This document shows positions 10,615 through 21,413 of a stretch of DNA of 64,000 bases, one piece after another. The translations under genes and the position numbers were made by a program. This DNA is from Trametopsis cervina (taxonomy: Eukaryota > Basidiomycota > Agaricomycetes > Polyporales > Irpicaceae): the NCBI GenBank assembly GCA_022385755.1, contig MU278366.1, positions 186,001 through 250,000 on the forward strand, written 5' to 3'. How positions within the stretch are numbered: position 1 is the first letter of the stretch; every line of letters begins with the position of its first letter. Below the pieces are notes generated by a model. The model saw nothing but the letters and a program-made list of their open reading frames with translations. It ran no database searches and was not told the origin of the DNA.

Positions 10615-11750
10615 ATGACTTCCGTATTGAAGGCACAGAAAGCAAACGCCCTGAAAGCAGATGCCAAAGGGAAAGGCAAGCGAAAGGCCGACGACATGGA
10701 GGTCGAGGAAGGCACTGTCGAAACACCTGCACCGAAACGCATAAGAAACAAGCAAAGGGTGCTGCTGTTATCCTCGCGGGGTATTACGCATCGGATGAGG
10801 CATCTCATGACTGATATCGAAACCCTATTGCCTCATGTAAAGAAAGGTGTGGCTCTGCGGTTCATGCAATGTATCTCATGTACTAATATGCTTTTGGCGC
10901 ACAAGACTCAAAATTGGATTCCAAAAACCATCTACACCTACTTCCGGAGCTCGCAGATCTTAACAATTGTAACAATGCTCTTTACTTTGAAGCGAGGCGA
11001 CACGAGGACCTGTACATGTGGGCCGCCAAAACACCTAATGGTCCGAGTATAAAGATGCACGTACAGAACGTACACACCATGGACGAGCTGAAGATGACAG
11101 GAAATTGTCTGAAGGGGAGCAGGGGGCTGTTGAGTTTTGACAAGGCGTTTGAACAGACTGAGTGGGGCAAATTGACCAAAGAGGTCTTCACCCATGTACG
11201 AAGTTTGTCATGTTAAACGTTCGAATCGACCACTCACCGTTTCGCAGATATTTGGCGTGCCGTCACAAGCGCGAAAAGCGAAGCCCTTCATTGACCACAT
11301 CCTCACTTTCTCTCTGCTTGATAACAAGATATGGTTCCGAAATTATCAGGTATGCTTTTTCAAGACTCACTTTCTACGGATTCTCACCTCCGTTGCAGAT
11401 TGTGGAAAAGGACCCTCTACAACCGAATGGGCCGCCACAAACGAGTCTAGTTGAGATCGGTCCCCGCTTTGTCCTCACGCCTATACGCATATTCGAGGGT
11501 GCGTTCAGCGGTACGACAGTATACTCGAACCCAGGTTCGTATCTACTTATTCATAGGTACTCCCGGCAACACTAACATCGCTTTACCTCTCGTAGAATTC
11601 GTATCACCTGCTGCTGTTAGATCCGCGCTCAACCGCGAGCGGGGACAGAAGTACGGCAACCGCAAAGACGCAGAGGAAGAGAGGAGTGGCCGCAAGGAAG
11701 CCAGAAAACGAGAGGAAGACGAGCTGGCGGTCGCGAAAGTATTCGCATGA
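10615..11750 (+). CDS. BRX1: Ribosome biogenesis protein BRX1 (Brix domain)
   Basis: Nucleolar Brix-domain protein needed for 60S subunit assembly and binding to 27S pre-rRNA/25S rRNA. Exons 10615-10846, 10906-11195, 11248-11349, 11399-11534, 11596-11750; 304 aa, the usual length. After a Lys-rich N-tail (KAKGKGKRKADD) the Brix domain begins NKQRVLLLSSRGITHRMRHL, and continues with HLHLLPELADLNNCNNALYF and GPSIKMHVQNVHTMDELKM. The C-terminus is a charged tail (QKYGNRKDAEEERSGRKEAR). The ATG at 10615 is chosen since upstream in-frame sequence is not conserved. Intron 1 carries a good TACTAAT branch site. Confidence 0.97.
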
Positions 11751-12022
11751 GTGTTGTCTTCTTTCCATCTCGCTTTATCACATCACCGATACAAATCTTC
11801 ACTGGAGCTCGCTTATGCGTGCATCATTTTGTGTTTGTCACAGTTGAGTGTGAGTACAGCTACATGTAAGGGTCCGCTATGAACAAGGTATGCTTTTACA
11901 GATGGTGTTGTAAAAATGTATGCTTGGAGTCGTTAGGTCACTGTGAGACGTCGAAGGAACAGTCAAGGCAAGTCCCATGCTGGTGCCGCGCAGCAGCGCA
12001 TGAGTAAACTCCATCCTAACTC

Positions 12023-14288
12023 TTAGGTAGCTTTGCCAGAATATTCTTGCAATAGCCATTGCGCGAATTTCGCCCATTGCTTATCCCATGCGGCAGTAGC
12101 CTGTCGTTTGTCGGGTTCATCTAATGATGAGTACTAACGGCGATGTTAGTACCAAGCTCTTGCACCTACAGTAATCTTGTCGCACCTTAAAGCTGTTCCG
12201 AGCCAGCTCCTTCATGGTGATTAGACCTGAAATCTCACTCGAGACGAGAACCTGGAAGAATGATGATATCAGCGTCTTACCCGCAAGGGGAGCACAGCAG
12301 AACACCCACCTGGAAAAAGTCGAAGGACAATCCCATGTTCCCAAAAACGGCCGGGTCGTCTGAACACAGGGTCACCGGTACCCCATGGTTAATGAGCGCA
12401 GGCAATGGATGCATAGGCATGGATGAAGTCAGCCGCTGCCGCACGTTCCTCGGTTAGCAACACGCTTCTATCTTACTTTACCGGAAAGGACATCGTAACG
12501 CACCAGTATTTCATTGCTAGAATCAAAATCATCAGTCAGCAGCCTGCGTTCAAGGCCCACGGAAGAGCAACTTACGATATAGGACAGACCTCCACGGCGA
12601 TGGACTTTTCCTTGCATATCTCCATAAGGTGCGGATGTTTAATGAGGGAGAACCTTGACACCCTGTTAGCATTCATTGCTCGACGGAGACCATGACTTAT
12701 ACCTACCCATGGCCTATGCGTTTCGTGCCCAGAAGAATCGCATCGTACAGATTGACATCAGCAGGTGTACCGTCACCAAGAGTTTCGCCAGCATGGAATA
12801 TGAAGGGAATTTCAATGCCTAGCTCTTTTTGGCGGTGGATGAACTTGGTCAGTGGTTCAATGTAGTCAATTAAAGGGTGTAGTGAGTCTTCGTGGCCGAC
12901 AAGGTCAAAACCTGAGAGTATGAGAAGTCAATGCCGGGGAGCTGTATACTGACAGTAATGCCATGCACTCACCGGCAATAAGATGAGGAAATTGTTGCTT
13001 GAGAGCGATACAGTCCTCTAAATACCACTCTAGCTCCTCGGGCGGAATAAAACGTATCGTGCTATAGATGATCTACAAACACGTATTAGCACGGGATACC
13101 ATGAATAAGCAGAATAAACGAACCTTGGATCCGATGAATTCATCTTCGCGACCTTGGTCTCGCATATCTCTTTTGATTTCTTCGAGAATTCGGTCGTACT
13201 CTGACAGCATTGTACTGTGGGAGACATTCTCCTCTCCATCCTCGCCATATATGAATCTATATCATAGATTGAGTTTCATCGCGAGAGAAAGTACGCCTTA
13301 TTTACCTGAAAAGAAAGTTGATGCGGACTTCAAGGTAGGAGATGCCATCCTCGATGGAAGACAAAAAGAATTCCCGAACGTAGTCACGCCAGACAGGCAG
13401 ATAGTGGATAAGAGGCTAAGAATTTCTTTCTCTATGAATATCATAAGGCGAGGAATAAAGTGCTTACTCCTGCAGTGCGGAAAGTACTCGTGAACTTCTC
13501 CCATATCTGCGCGTACGCTAGTCAGCAACACAATGTATACGAACCCAAAGGATCGTGCCTTTGCGGTGGTGTTATGTGTCTTGTATGCCTCAGCTGGACT
13601 TATAGTGATCGCCGATATCACCCATTTGTCGAACCCCTGCGGCCCGCCAAGTGTCTTATCGAAATTCTCTCGTGCCGTCTGTAGGGGAATCCATGTCCCT
13701 GACGCATATGATGAAGCCGTCAATGAGGTCAAAGAACTCCATTCCGACTGAGGAAAGGCATGAAATTCGGGCAGTAGTGAGGATATGGTGGTCGTGGTCA
13801 GCAGCCCGGTAGTTCGAACATGCAGTGCAGGGTGGCGCAGAGCAAGGCGCAATAGTACTTCGGCATTGACGGTAGCATCAAGGTGGGCATGAAGTAATGC
13901 GCCTTTCGGTAACTGGGATACTCTGAGCTATACATTCGATGGCGATAGTAACACACATACTTTATTCATGATCTTGAACAAGTCCGTCTGAGTGATGATC
14001 TCTCGAGCTAGAGGAGCATGCCGTCAGCGTGTTTGATATCACGATTCACGAGATGCATGTAGTACCGGTCAGAAAAGCCATCCCGGGAAACAAATGTGTA
14101 TCATCGTCCACATCCAAATTACGATCAGGGCCCCAGACGGTGAGGGCTTCCTGCCTGCGAATATTTCGTACGAGGCGATCTGCTTGAACATCCGTTTCGC
14201 TGGTTGTCTTCAGACCAACATCAAGACGTTGCCTTCGGTCCGCAGCTATGAGTGAATCCCTACGTGTTAAATAACTCTCTGTAGTCAT
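12023..14288 (-). CDS. Adenosine deaminase, ADGF/CECR1-like
   Basis: Predicted to hydrolyse adenosine to inosine. Thirteen coding exons: 14288-14066, 14007-13961, 13912-13559, 13506-13468, 13415-13306, 13256-13124, 13072-12973, 12911-12707, 12653-12576, 12516-12504, 12435-12310, 12251-12186, 12133-12023; 534 aa. Metal/catalytic motifs are present: LPKGALLHAHLDATVN (HxH), FIFHAGETLGDGTPADVNLY (His and catalytic Glu), GTKRIGHG, and the SDDPAVFGN aspartate pair. The long N-terminal extension before HxH marks the ADGF subfamily, but no signal peptide is visible, so it may be cytosolic or non-classically secreted. Intron 3 (13558-13507) needs a GC donor: AAG|GCACGA...GCAG joins TTAK to IWEKF. Exon 10 is a 13 nt micro-exon (S/NEIL). 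Divergent to the RING gene at 14523. Confidence 0.9.
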
Positions 14289-14522
14289 TGCGATGCTGCT
14301 AGCTGTTTGCAAGCACTGAGTGATCGTGTGAGATAGCGAATGTTCTCCCCGCCAAATTACGCGTCCGGACGCGTTTGTCACATGATGTCACCATATATTT
14401 GTCACAGTACCAGTCGCGTCTGACTGAATACTCCGTTGTGTCTCTTCTCCTTTCACGCGAAACGCGATTACCTCACTTACTCTCAGTTTCTTGAGTTTGC
14501 CTTTTCATATTGCGCGTAGCGA
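14289..14522. promoter_or_regulatory. Divergent promoter with perfect 16-bp palindrome of two MluI-box motifs
   Basis: A 234-base divergent promoter. At 14359-14374 lies ACGCGTCCGGACGCGT, a perfect palindrome made of two ACGCGT (MCB) hexamers. A further CACGCGAAACGCG (14454-14466) near the plus-strand start also resembles MCB/SCB elements bound by MBF/SBF-type factors. Binding in this species is inference. Confidence 0.55.
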
Positions 14523-16220
14523 ATGTCGAAATCTGAAACAACAACGCGTGAAGACTTCGACTTCTGGGAGTTCGTGTCTTGCGGACGCTGTCATCTGCCT
14601 TTCAGTGCGGACTCCCGAGGCGTTCCATCTGTGCCCTTCTGGGTGACGGAATGCGGCCATGTTCTCTGCAACACACATCTCAGTAATTATCAACTAACTA
14701 GAAAGAGCTCGACCTGACCGATTGCCGCTGAGTAGATTCAGATCAGAGTTGTGCAAAGTGTGGGCAACGTGACATACAGGTCTCGCCTCTTCAACGCGAG
14801 GTAAGTATACTTGCCTTACGTTGCGCGAAGCTTTCTCATAGTGTCTCAGATTGATCAGCCTATGTCCGACTGGTTCACTGCGGTACCACAGTCACTCGAT
14901 ACGATGGCTTATGCTGCGAAAGTACGGCGACCAAGTAACTCCTTGATTTAACATACTTACCTTACCGAGTGTCTTAGTTTCAATTCGAACAGCTGGCAAC
15001 TTTAGTAAGACATTACAAACGCAAAGCATCCCAGCAGCGGATGATCATAGAGAAATTGAAAGCGGAGGTGCAGAGTCTGCAAAGGTATACCTACAATACT
15101 AATGTGTTGTTGATGTGAAAATGACACAGACCAGCACGGCCGGGGAGCTCCAGACGGAAAACCAACAACTACGTGAATACATTGGGGAGACTTCTGACAT
15201 GCCTAACGTAAACGGCAAACGACGCATGCAGGAATCGTATAGGTGTGCTTGCATATCATAACCTCGATATTGCTCAAATCTAAAAGGACCATTTTGTGCG
15301 TGCAAGACACATCACCCGTCCTCATACCAACTCGAGTCCCCGATCGATGACCATGCCTATTGCTCCTGATCGGCTAACCCTGCCACCTTCACATCAGCAG
15401 CCAGGCTTCTCGGGCGGGCACCACCGTTCAGATGATACACCTCAAGCTGAAGTTGACAGACAAGCCATTGCTGCGGGGTTTGTCCCATCTCGCGAACGCC
15501 CTGGCTCACGTCGAATTTCCGAGTGAGCCCCAGAACTACCCTCACCGTTGTAATGTTGATACACCGCATTAACCTCCTTCGCGCATCCTCAGGCAGTATG
15601 CGTACACGCCAACGAATGGGAAGGAGTCGCACCCCGGTCACGCCGCGCCGCTAGCGCATTCTCAAGCTCATCCCGTCCGGCAAGCTCGCGAACGACGTCA
15701 GCAGAGCCATAGTCAGGCGCATATACACATGCCCCCGCCCGGTATGTCAGCCCAGCAAAACAATCGATTCAAGCCTGCAGGCTCCAGACCCCTCGCTCAG
15801 CCTCAGCATACATCCAATCGCAATGAAGACGGTGCAATGCGCATGTCTAACATGCCTCCTCCCGCTCTACCTCATTCCAATCGTCAGGGGACTTTACCGC
15901 CGTCAACACCTCGAGGCCAGCGCGCCGAGTCGTCTTATCGGTTTGCTTCTACCTCAGCACCCGACAACTATGCCTTGAGCGCTAACCAATCGAGAATCTC
16001 CACTCCAATGCCTGCATCTCTGTCTGGCCAACGCTTTGTACCTGCTACGCCTTCAAGACGGCAACAATTATTCGCCCCAATACCTACTTCTGGCAGCGCC
16101 TCTCGTCTTACAATGCCTTCTATGGGGAGCGACTCTGGTTTAAACTCGCGATCGTCGGCTCAAGCTTCTGCTGGACAACGGATGCCTTTCGTACCCGGTG
16201 CCTCGGGTGGCTCCAACTGA
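14523..16220 (+). CDS. RING-finger protein of ZIP3/HEI10 (CCNB1IP1)-like architecture
   Basis: Putative SUMO/ubiquitin E3, by architecture related to meiotic crossover factors ZIP3/HEI10. Exons 14523-14682, 14736-14800, 14850-14921, 14978-15084, 15135-15242, 15307-15522, 15593-16220; 451 aa. The N-terminal RING reads CGRCHLPF, TECGHVLCNTHL, SCAKCGQRD (residues about 20-70). A coiled coil follows (FEQLATLVRHYKRKASQQRM, LKAEVQSLQ, LQTENQQLREYIGE). The C-terminal half is long, Pro/Ser/Gln-rich and disordered, with SGQRFVPATPSRRQQLFAP. Two acceptors (15134 and 15306) are not the first AG after the branch site; they are the ones that keep the coiled-coil frame. The upstream promoter has MCB-like elements, which fits cell-cycle or meiotic control. 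HEI10 orthology is inference; RING plus coiled coil is seen. Confidence 0.75.
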
Positions 16221-16582
16221 GTTCCTGCTATGTAATTGGTACTGGATCAATCCGTTACGTCTGCTTTAATACATATCAGTGTTATATGCACTTTATATGC
16301 GTTCTCCTAATCACCCATTCTGGGGTTTAAATGATGGCTGAAATCGAAATGTGCTTTGATACTCTGTAACGACGACATGGATCGACCGTTCAATAGTTCA
16401 GCAATCCGCCGACGCGTACACCGTCATGACCGTGATTTCCTGGGACGCGTCTGTCACGTGCCAGCAAGGGTGAACTCAGTGCGATTGATCGCCACCTGGT
16501 GCCCAAGTAGCACCTCCATCTACTTTGGAGTCTCAACCCGAACCCCGCACAAAATGGGTATCACCTCAAATTGAACTTTGAT
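16221..16582. promoter_or_regulatory. Intergenic region RING gene / BCS1
   Basis: About 360 bases between two plus-strand genes: 3' flank of the RING gene and promoter of BCS1. A CACGTG E-box (in TGTCACGTGCC near 16452-16462) and an ACGCGT at about 16445 are visible. No gene recognised. Confidence 0.4.
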
Positions 16583-18327
16583 ATGGTCGCGAATTCAACA
16601 CAACCCTCGACGGAGCCTCCGCCGCTGTCGGAAACACACCATCTGCCAACCGCACCCGTAGACCGCGACGGCACCACTATACCTCTGGATAAAGTCGTAG
16701 GAGGAGTCGAAGATGCATTATCTTCCTCAATGCTGGGTCGGTTCTTGCAAGACAAGTCAGTGAATTATTTTGCGGATGGCTTTGGTGATCAGAGGTAGCA
16801 CGCTGATACGAAGCTAGTCCTTACTTTCAGGCCGGATTCGGTCTCATGGTGCGTGTCTGTAGATTTGCTCAGTTACTTCGGTACTAACGTGTACCACGCA
16901 ATAGGGCGTAGGCGTAGGTTTAACGGTTCTACGTCAGGGCTTTATATGGTCCTCAACGGCAGTCCGACGACGGTTACTTGTACAACTCGAATTGAACAAC
17001 AAAGATCCCGCGTACGCATGGTTTCTCCATTGGATGTCGAAGCAGACTTCAAGCGGCATCTCGAAGGCGTGGACACGCAGCCACCAGTTGAGCGTGGAGA
17101 CATTGCGTAAACAACACACCAACGGTAGCTGGTCAGTAGACTTCAGCCTCGTCCCTGGAACGGGCAGCCATTTACTCAAATTTGGTCCAGCATGGTTACA
17201 TGTACGCACTCCGTAGTACATGGGAATGTTGAAGCTAACATGGTACGCAGGTGAACAGAGAACGAGCAACGAACGCAAAAGACTTGACCACAGGTCTACC
17301 TTGGGAGACGGTTACGCTCACAACACTTTCAAGAGACCGGCATATATTCCCTCAATTGTTGTCTCAAGCCCGTGATTTGGCCATGCGTGGTCAGGAAGGT
17401 AAACTTGTAATCCGTGCTCCAAGAGGGTTTGAATGGCAGCAATTCGGAAACGCAAGGCGGAAGCGTCCACTGAAGAGTGTCGTTCTCGGGGAAGGCATTG
17501 CGGAAACAATAGTAGATGATGTCAAGACCTTCCTCGACCGAAGACAGTGGTATTACGATAGAGGTACGTCTGAGCCCGTATGAGAGTATAAGGCTGCTGA
17601 TTACAGGCAGGCATTCCCTACCGTCGTGGCTACCTCCTTCACGGCCCTCCGGGATCCGGGAAGTCGTCATTCATACAAGCTTTAGCTGGCTCTCTATCCT
17701 ATGATATCAGCCTCTTAAATCTGTCAGAGCGCGGTCTTCAGGATGATAAACTAATCATGCTGCTGTCAAGCACCCCGGAGCGTAGTTTCGTCTTGATTGA
17801 AGACATTGACGCAGCATTCAATAAGCGAGTGCAAACAAGCGAGGATGGGTACGTCTGATAAAGCCATCCGTTGAAGTTGTGCAAAGCTAATGCACCACAG
17901 GTATCAATCATCAGTAACATTCTCTGGGTTCCTCAACGCGTTGGACGGTGTGGCGTCAGGGGAGGAACGAATAATATTCATGACGACTAACCACCCTGAG
18001 CGACTTGATCCTGCTCTGATACGTCCAGGAAGGGTTGATTTGTCCGTGCGCATCGATGACGCAAGCCCTGCTCAAGCCAGAACACTATTCACTCGGTTCT
18101 ATGGCCGAGACGACGACGCACAAGGCTGGGAGGATATAGCAGTGGAGCAGCTCGATGCGATGGGCAATACGGTCGAGGAGATAATCGCAAGACAGATGGC
18201 CAACGGGCGAAGAGTAAGCATGGCGGCGTTGCAGGGATTGTTCATCAGGAATAGCTCGAAAGAGGCCGTAGAAAAGCTAGACTCGTTGTTTGACGACCGG
18301 CCATCTTACGAAAAAACAACAGGGTAA
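16583..18327 (+). CDS. BCS1: Mitochondrial AAA ATPase BCS1 (complex III assembly)
   Basis: Inner-membrane AAA protein that translocates the Rieske Fe/S protein during bc1 complex assembly. Exons 16583-16759, 16831-16848, 16905-17201, 17251-17563, 17611-17848, 17901-18327; 489 aa. A single TM segment reads [18 protein letters not shown], encoded partly by an 18 nt micro-exon, followed by the positively charged BCS1 import region. The BCS1-N domain ends near [22 protein letters not shown]. The AAA core has Walker [12 protein letters not shown], Walker [12 protein letters not shown], and the arginine-finger segment [17 protein letters not shown]. The first-intron donor (16760) is the least certain junction: it is the one that gives phase 0 into AGFGLM; a 36 nt alternative is too short. 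Tail-to-tail with BUD23, 50 bases apart. Confidence 0.93.
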
Positions 18328-18377
18328 CCATGATAATTGAACAAACTACATTCACACACATATACCGCAAGTGCCCA

Positions 18378-19501
18378 TCAGAATACAGGTTTTCTTTTAC
18401 GTCCAGTATATTTGGAGTCTCGAGGTACGCTTTCTTTCCCTCGTTGACGATATAGCTGTAATTGCCGTCTGAGTCCACAACAAACGGTGAGGATGAGCGA
18501 ACGACCGACCTCTTTCTTTTTCAATATCCAGTCTTTTCCTTTAATGCTCTTGCGCCTTCCTCCCTTGTCCTTGCTCCTGAGCTTTTCTCTCCTCTTTTCG
18601 AAGCGAGCCTCCTCCTCTTCGCCCTCTAGTGCCTCGTCATCCAGGCCTTTTGGTACCTGCTCACCGCCTCCACTGCCAACATACAAGCACAAAAACACTT
18701 TTTTGGCTTTTTTCGAGTTCGGGTAGTCCACCACGATTCCTCCACCAAAGCCGGCCTTTTGCGCTATCGACGTGATGAGCTGAATTTGGTCGTCTGATGT
18801 GGGGTAAAATTGTAGAACTGCTCTTGAGGGATTTCTGAGAGCTGAGTGGAGGGTCGTGAAGAAACGGGTCAAGCGGTGAGGAGGAGAAGAGGTCGGATGT
18901 GAGGTTTCGGCATTCAGCAGCCACTGAATCACAGATATGCTGCAGCAGGATATAAGTTACGATAATGAGCTCCAAGGACAACTCGCATACCTTATTGCAC
19001 CATCAAAGCTTCCAGCACGGAATCCAAATCCTTGTCCGATGTCTTGCAGGAATAGATCGCCTTCTACTTCACGTTCGAGCGCCACCTCTCTCATTCAAAC
19101 TTCAGCCGGGAATCTTACTGTTAACAACACCGTACTCACCTAGCATACTAGGAGCAATATCACATCCTACCCATGTGTAGCCCTCTTCATCAAGAATCTC
19201 TCCGGATAGTCCTGATCCACAACCAATATCTAACAGAAAGGCAGGCTCATCCGGCGGTAGATTCAATAGCTCGAGGGCTCGGTAGGTCATATCCGCCTGT
19301 ATTGACTGGATACGGGTGCTGATGTTTGGGGGATTGTTCAATATGATGGACATGTGTGCACAATGCAGGAGACTTCACTTGTTAGTGTATTTTTTGGCTT
19401 CTGTGTCGCCATAATACTGGAGAGGAAGTGAGCTAGGCTGGTAGTGGTTACACGGTTAAACGTACTATTTCGGGAGGTGCAACAAATTCTGGGCGTGACA
19501 T
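18378..19501 (-). CDS. BUD23: 18S rRNA (guanine-N7) methyltransferase BUD23
   Basis: SAM-dependent enzyme that makes m7G in 18S rRNA (yeast G1575), with Trm112, during 40S biogenesis. Exons 19501-19466, 19416-19379, 19318-19140, 19087-18991, 18939-18510, 18455-18378; 285 aa. It starts MSRPEFVAPPEIYYGD. SAM motif I is LLDIGCGSGLSGEILDEEG; post-I CDIAPSML; motif III region GAISISVIQWLLNAE; then DYPNSKKAKKVFLCLY. The C-terminal Bud23 tail ends ELYRQRGKESVPRDSKYTGR, basic as usual for nucleolar import. The last intron (18509-18456, 54 nt) is open in frame and has a weak GTCGGT donor; splicing restores the conserved KKKELYRQRG. Head-to-head with LUC7. Confidence 0.96.
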
Positions 19502-19727
19502 GGCGCACAAGTGCAGAGGTAAGATGAAAAGACTCTTGGTAAATGCACCGGTGGTGGTAGAACAAGAACTGTGTTAGTTAGAGGTCGATCTAAAGTTCCT
19601 CCTGTTATTTTTCGAAAGCGCCAGACCGCCTAAGTAATGCGCGCTTGCAGCCCGGTGAACTCTTACTGCGACTGCCACCAGCCACATTGGTTTGAACCTT
19701 CACTATCCTACAAACGAATCACACAAC

Positions 19728-21030
19728 ATGGGTCGCTTAGCGGAGATGCAGAGGAAGCTCCTAGAGGTAGGTTCTGGCATGAAATACAGAAGAGATGCGT
19801 ATATTGACCACAGGTTCGCTCATAGCAAATGATGGGACCAGAAGCCATGGGTGTCGCAAACGCGAACTTGGTGTGGTCAGACGAGAAAGTTTGCAGGAAC
19901 TTCTTGTGCGGAACATGCCCCCATACACTCTTCACTAACACTGTGAGTAGGACAAGGATAATTGTCTTTCGTGCTTTCACTAACTCCCACGTCATGCAGA
20001 AAATGGACTTGGGAGCATGTCCGAAGTCTCACACCGAACGGCTGAAGACTGAGTTCCTGCAAGCACGAGAGGCCGATCCCAACAATCCCATTTTTGCGCG
20101 CTTCCAGATGGAATATGAGTCTAACATCTTCTCTTTCGTTGATGAATGCGACCGGAGAATTCGTGCGGCTCATCGTCGATTGGAGAAGACCCCTGAGGAG
20201 AATGCTAAGACTACCAACCTTGTATGTTCCTTTTCCTCGCGTTCCGTCTCATTCGACGAATTGACATTGTGGCAACAGATGCGTGAAATTGCCGAGATTG
20301 AGTTGGCCATTCAGGGTGGCACGGAGAAGATTGAAACCCTAGGTGGGTTCTTCGTCGTAACACCTAGATTGCACCACTTACTCCTTCCTATAGGCGAGCA
20401 AGGGAAAGTGGACGAATCCATGAGAGAAATGGCAGCTATAGAGGCGTTGAAGAGCGAAAAGGCTGACAAAGAAGTGCGCATCTTTTCATCCATATCACGG
20501 TTCTAGCTGACCAAAACTTTATCCAGCGTGAGCTCCAGCAACTGACGGATACGTCTGGTGCTTCAGGTCACCAGAAGTTGCGTGTCTGCGATGTTTGTGG
20601 CGCATACCTTTCCGTTCTTGACTCGGATCGTCGTCTAGCCGATCACTTTGGTGGTAAAGTAAGTGTGCCCACCTCGTCCCGTTATGATCGAGCCTCATAA
20701 CATATATGCCCCGTAGATGCATCTTGGCTACCACGAGCTGCGCAATATGTTAGCTAAATTCAAGGAGGAGCGTGAAAAGCGGAAGAACGCCCCTTCTTCC
20801 GGTGCGCCTGCTGCTGGTGCCGCTGGTGGGGCCACCCCTGCACGGCCGGGCGAACGGGACTACCGCACTCGAGACGAACCTAGGGAGCGTGATCGCGGAT
20901 ATGAAAGGCACGGTAGTTCTCGCTACGAGTGAGTAACTAGCTTTCCTACTCATTGTGATGCGCTAAATCGTACATTGTTAGGGACCGTCGACGGGAGCGG
21001 TCACGCTCTCCAGGGCGGAGACGATACTGA
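19728..21030 (+). CDS. LUC7: U1 snRNP-associated protein LUC7
   Basis: Component of U1 snRNP that helps select 5' splice sites. Exons 19728-19766, 19826-19942, 20000-20221, 20279-20342, 20394-20473, 20527-20658, 20717-20928, 20982-21030; 304 aa. The N-terminus MGRLAEMQRKLLEQMMGPEA is typical. Zinc finger 1 (CCCH) reads VCRNFLCGTCPHTLF...ACPKSH; zinc finger 2 (C2H2) reads LRVCDVCGAYLSVLDSDRRL with the two His in the following DHFGGKMHLGYH. A helical region separates them. The C-terminus is an Arg/Glu/Asp and RS-like tail ending RRRERSRSPGRRRY. It is complete and of normal length. Shares a 226-base divergent promoter with BUD23. Confidence 0.97.
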
Positions 21031-21413
21031 TGGAGTTTATTCTCATTGTTGTTGGACCTTTGTCTTGACCGTGTATCCGCTGCGCTGTTCTTATCGTTAT
21101 CGTGTAAATTCTGTAATTTTCCGGCTATGCAATTAAAAGGATCCCTTACAAGGCGTTGTGGATCAATTTCGGGGCTGCGACCAAATGCACGGTCACGCCT
21201 TGAAAGACCGCGTTTCGCGTTGTCTTTGCTTGAGATGGTTCCTTTGCCAGCAACAGACCATTTCCGCATAAAATAACGCGTCTTCGGCTCTGCTGAGGCC
21301 ACAGGCCACCGTTTTGACAGGGCTAATGACTTATATAGGGCGGCGTCTGACACAGACGCGACGCGACTTCCTTCGCGTCTGTCCATTTCTCAAGCTCCCT
21401 CTCCTCCCTCAAG
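21031..21413. promoter_or_regulatory. Intergenic region with inverted GCGTCTG repeats upstream of the J-domain gene
   Basis: 3' flank of LUC7 and promoter of the J-domain gene. GCGTCTG at 21343 is followed by its complement CAGACGC at 21353 with a 3-base loop, and CGCGTCTG recurs at 21374-21381, making an 8-bp inverted pair with CAGACGCG. A TATATAGGG box lies at about 21333. The closeness to the ATG at 21414 suggests a regulatory or 5' UTR hairpin. Confidence 0.45.

Noticed and set aside
16571..16582. TTG start upstream of BCS1 (extension with NFD)
   Set aside because: Nuclear fungal genes start at ATG; the first ATG in frame is 16583.
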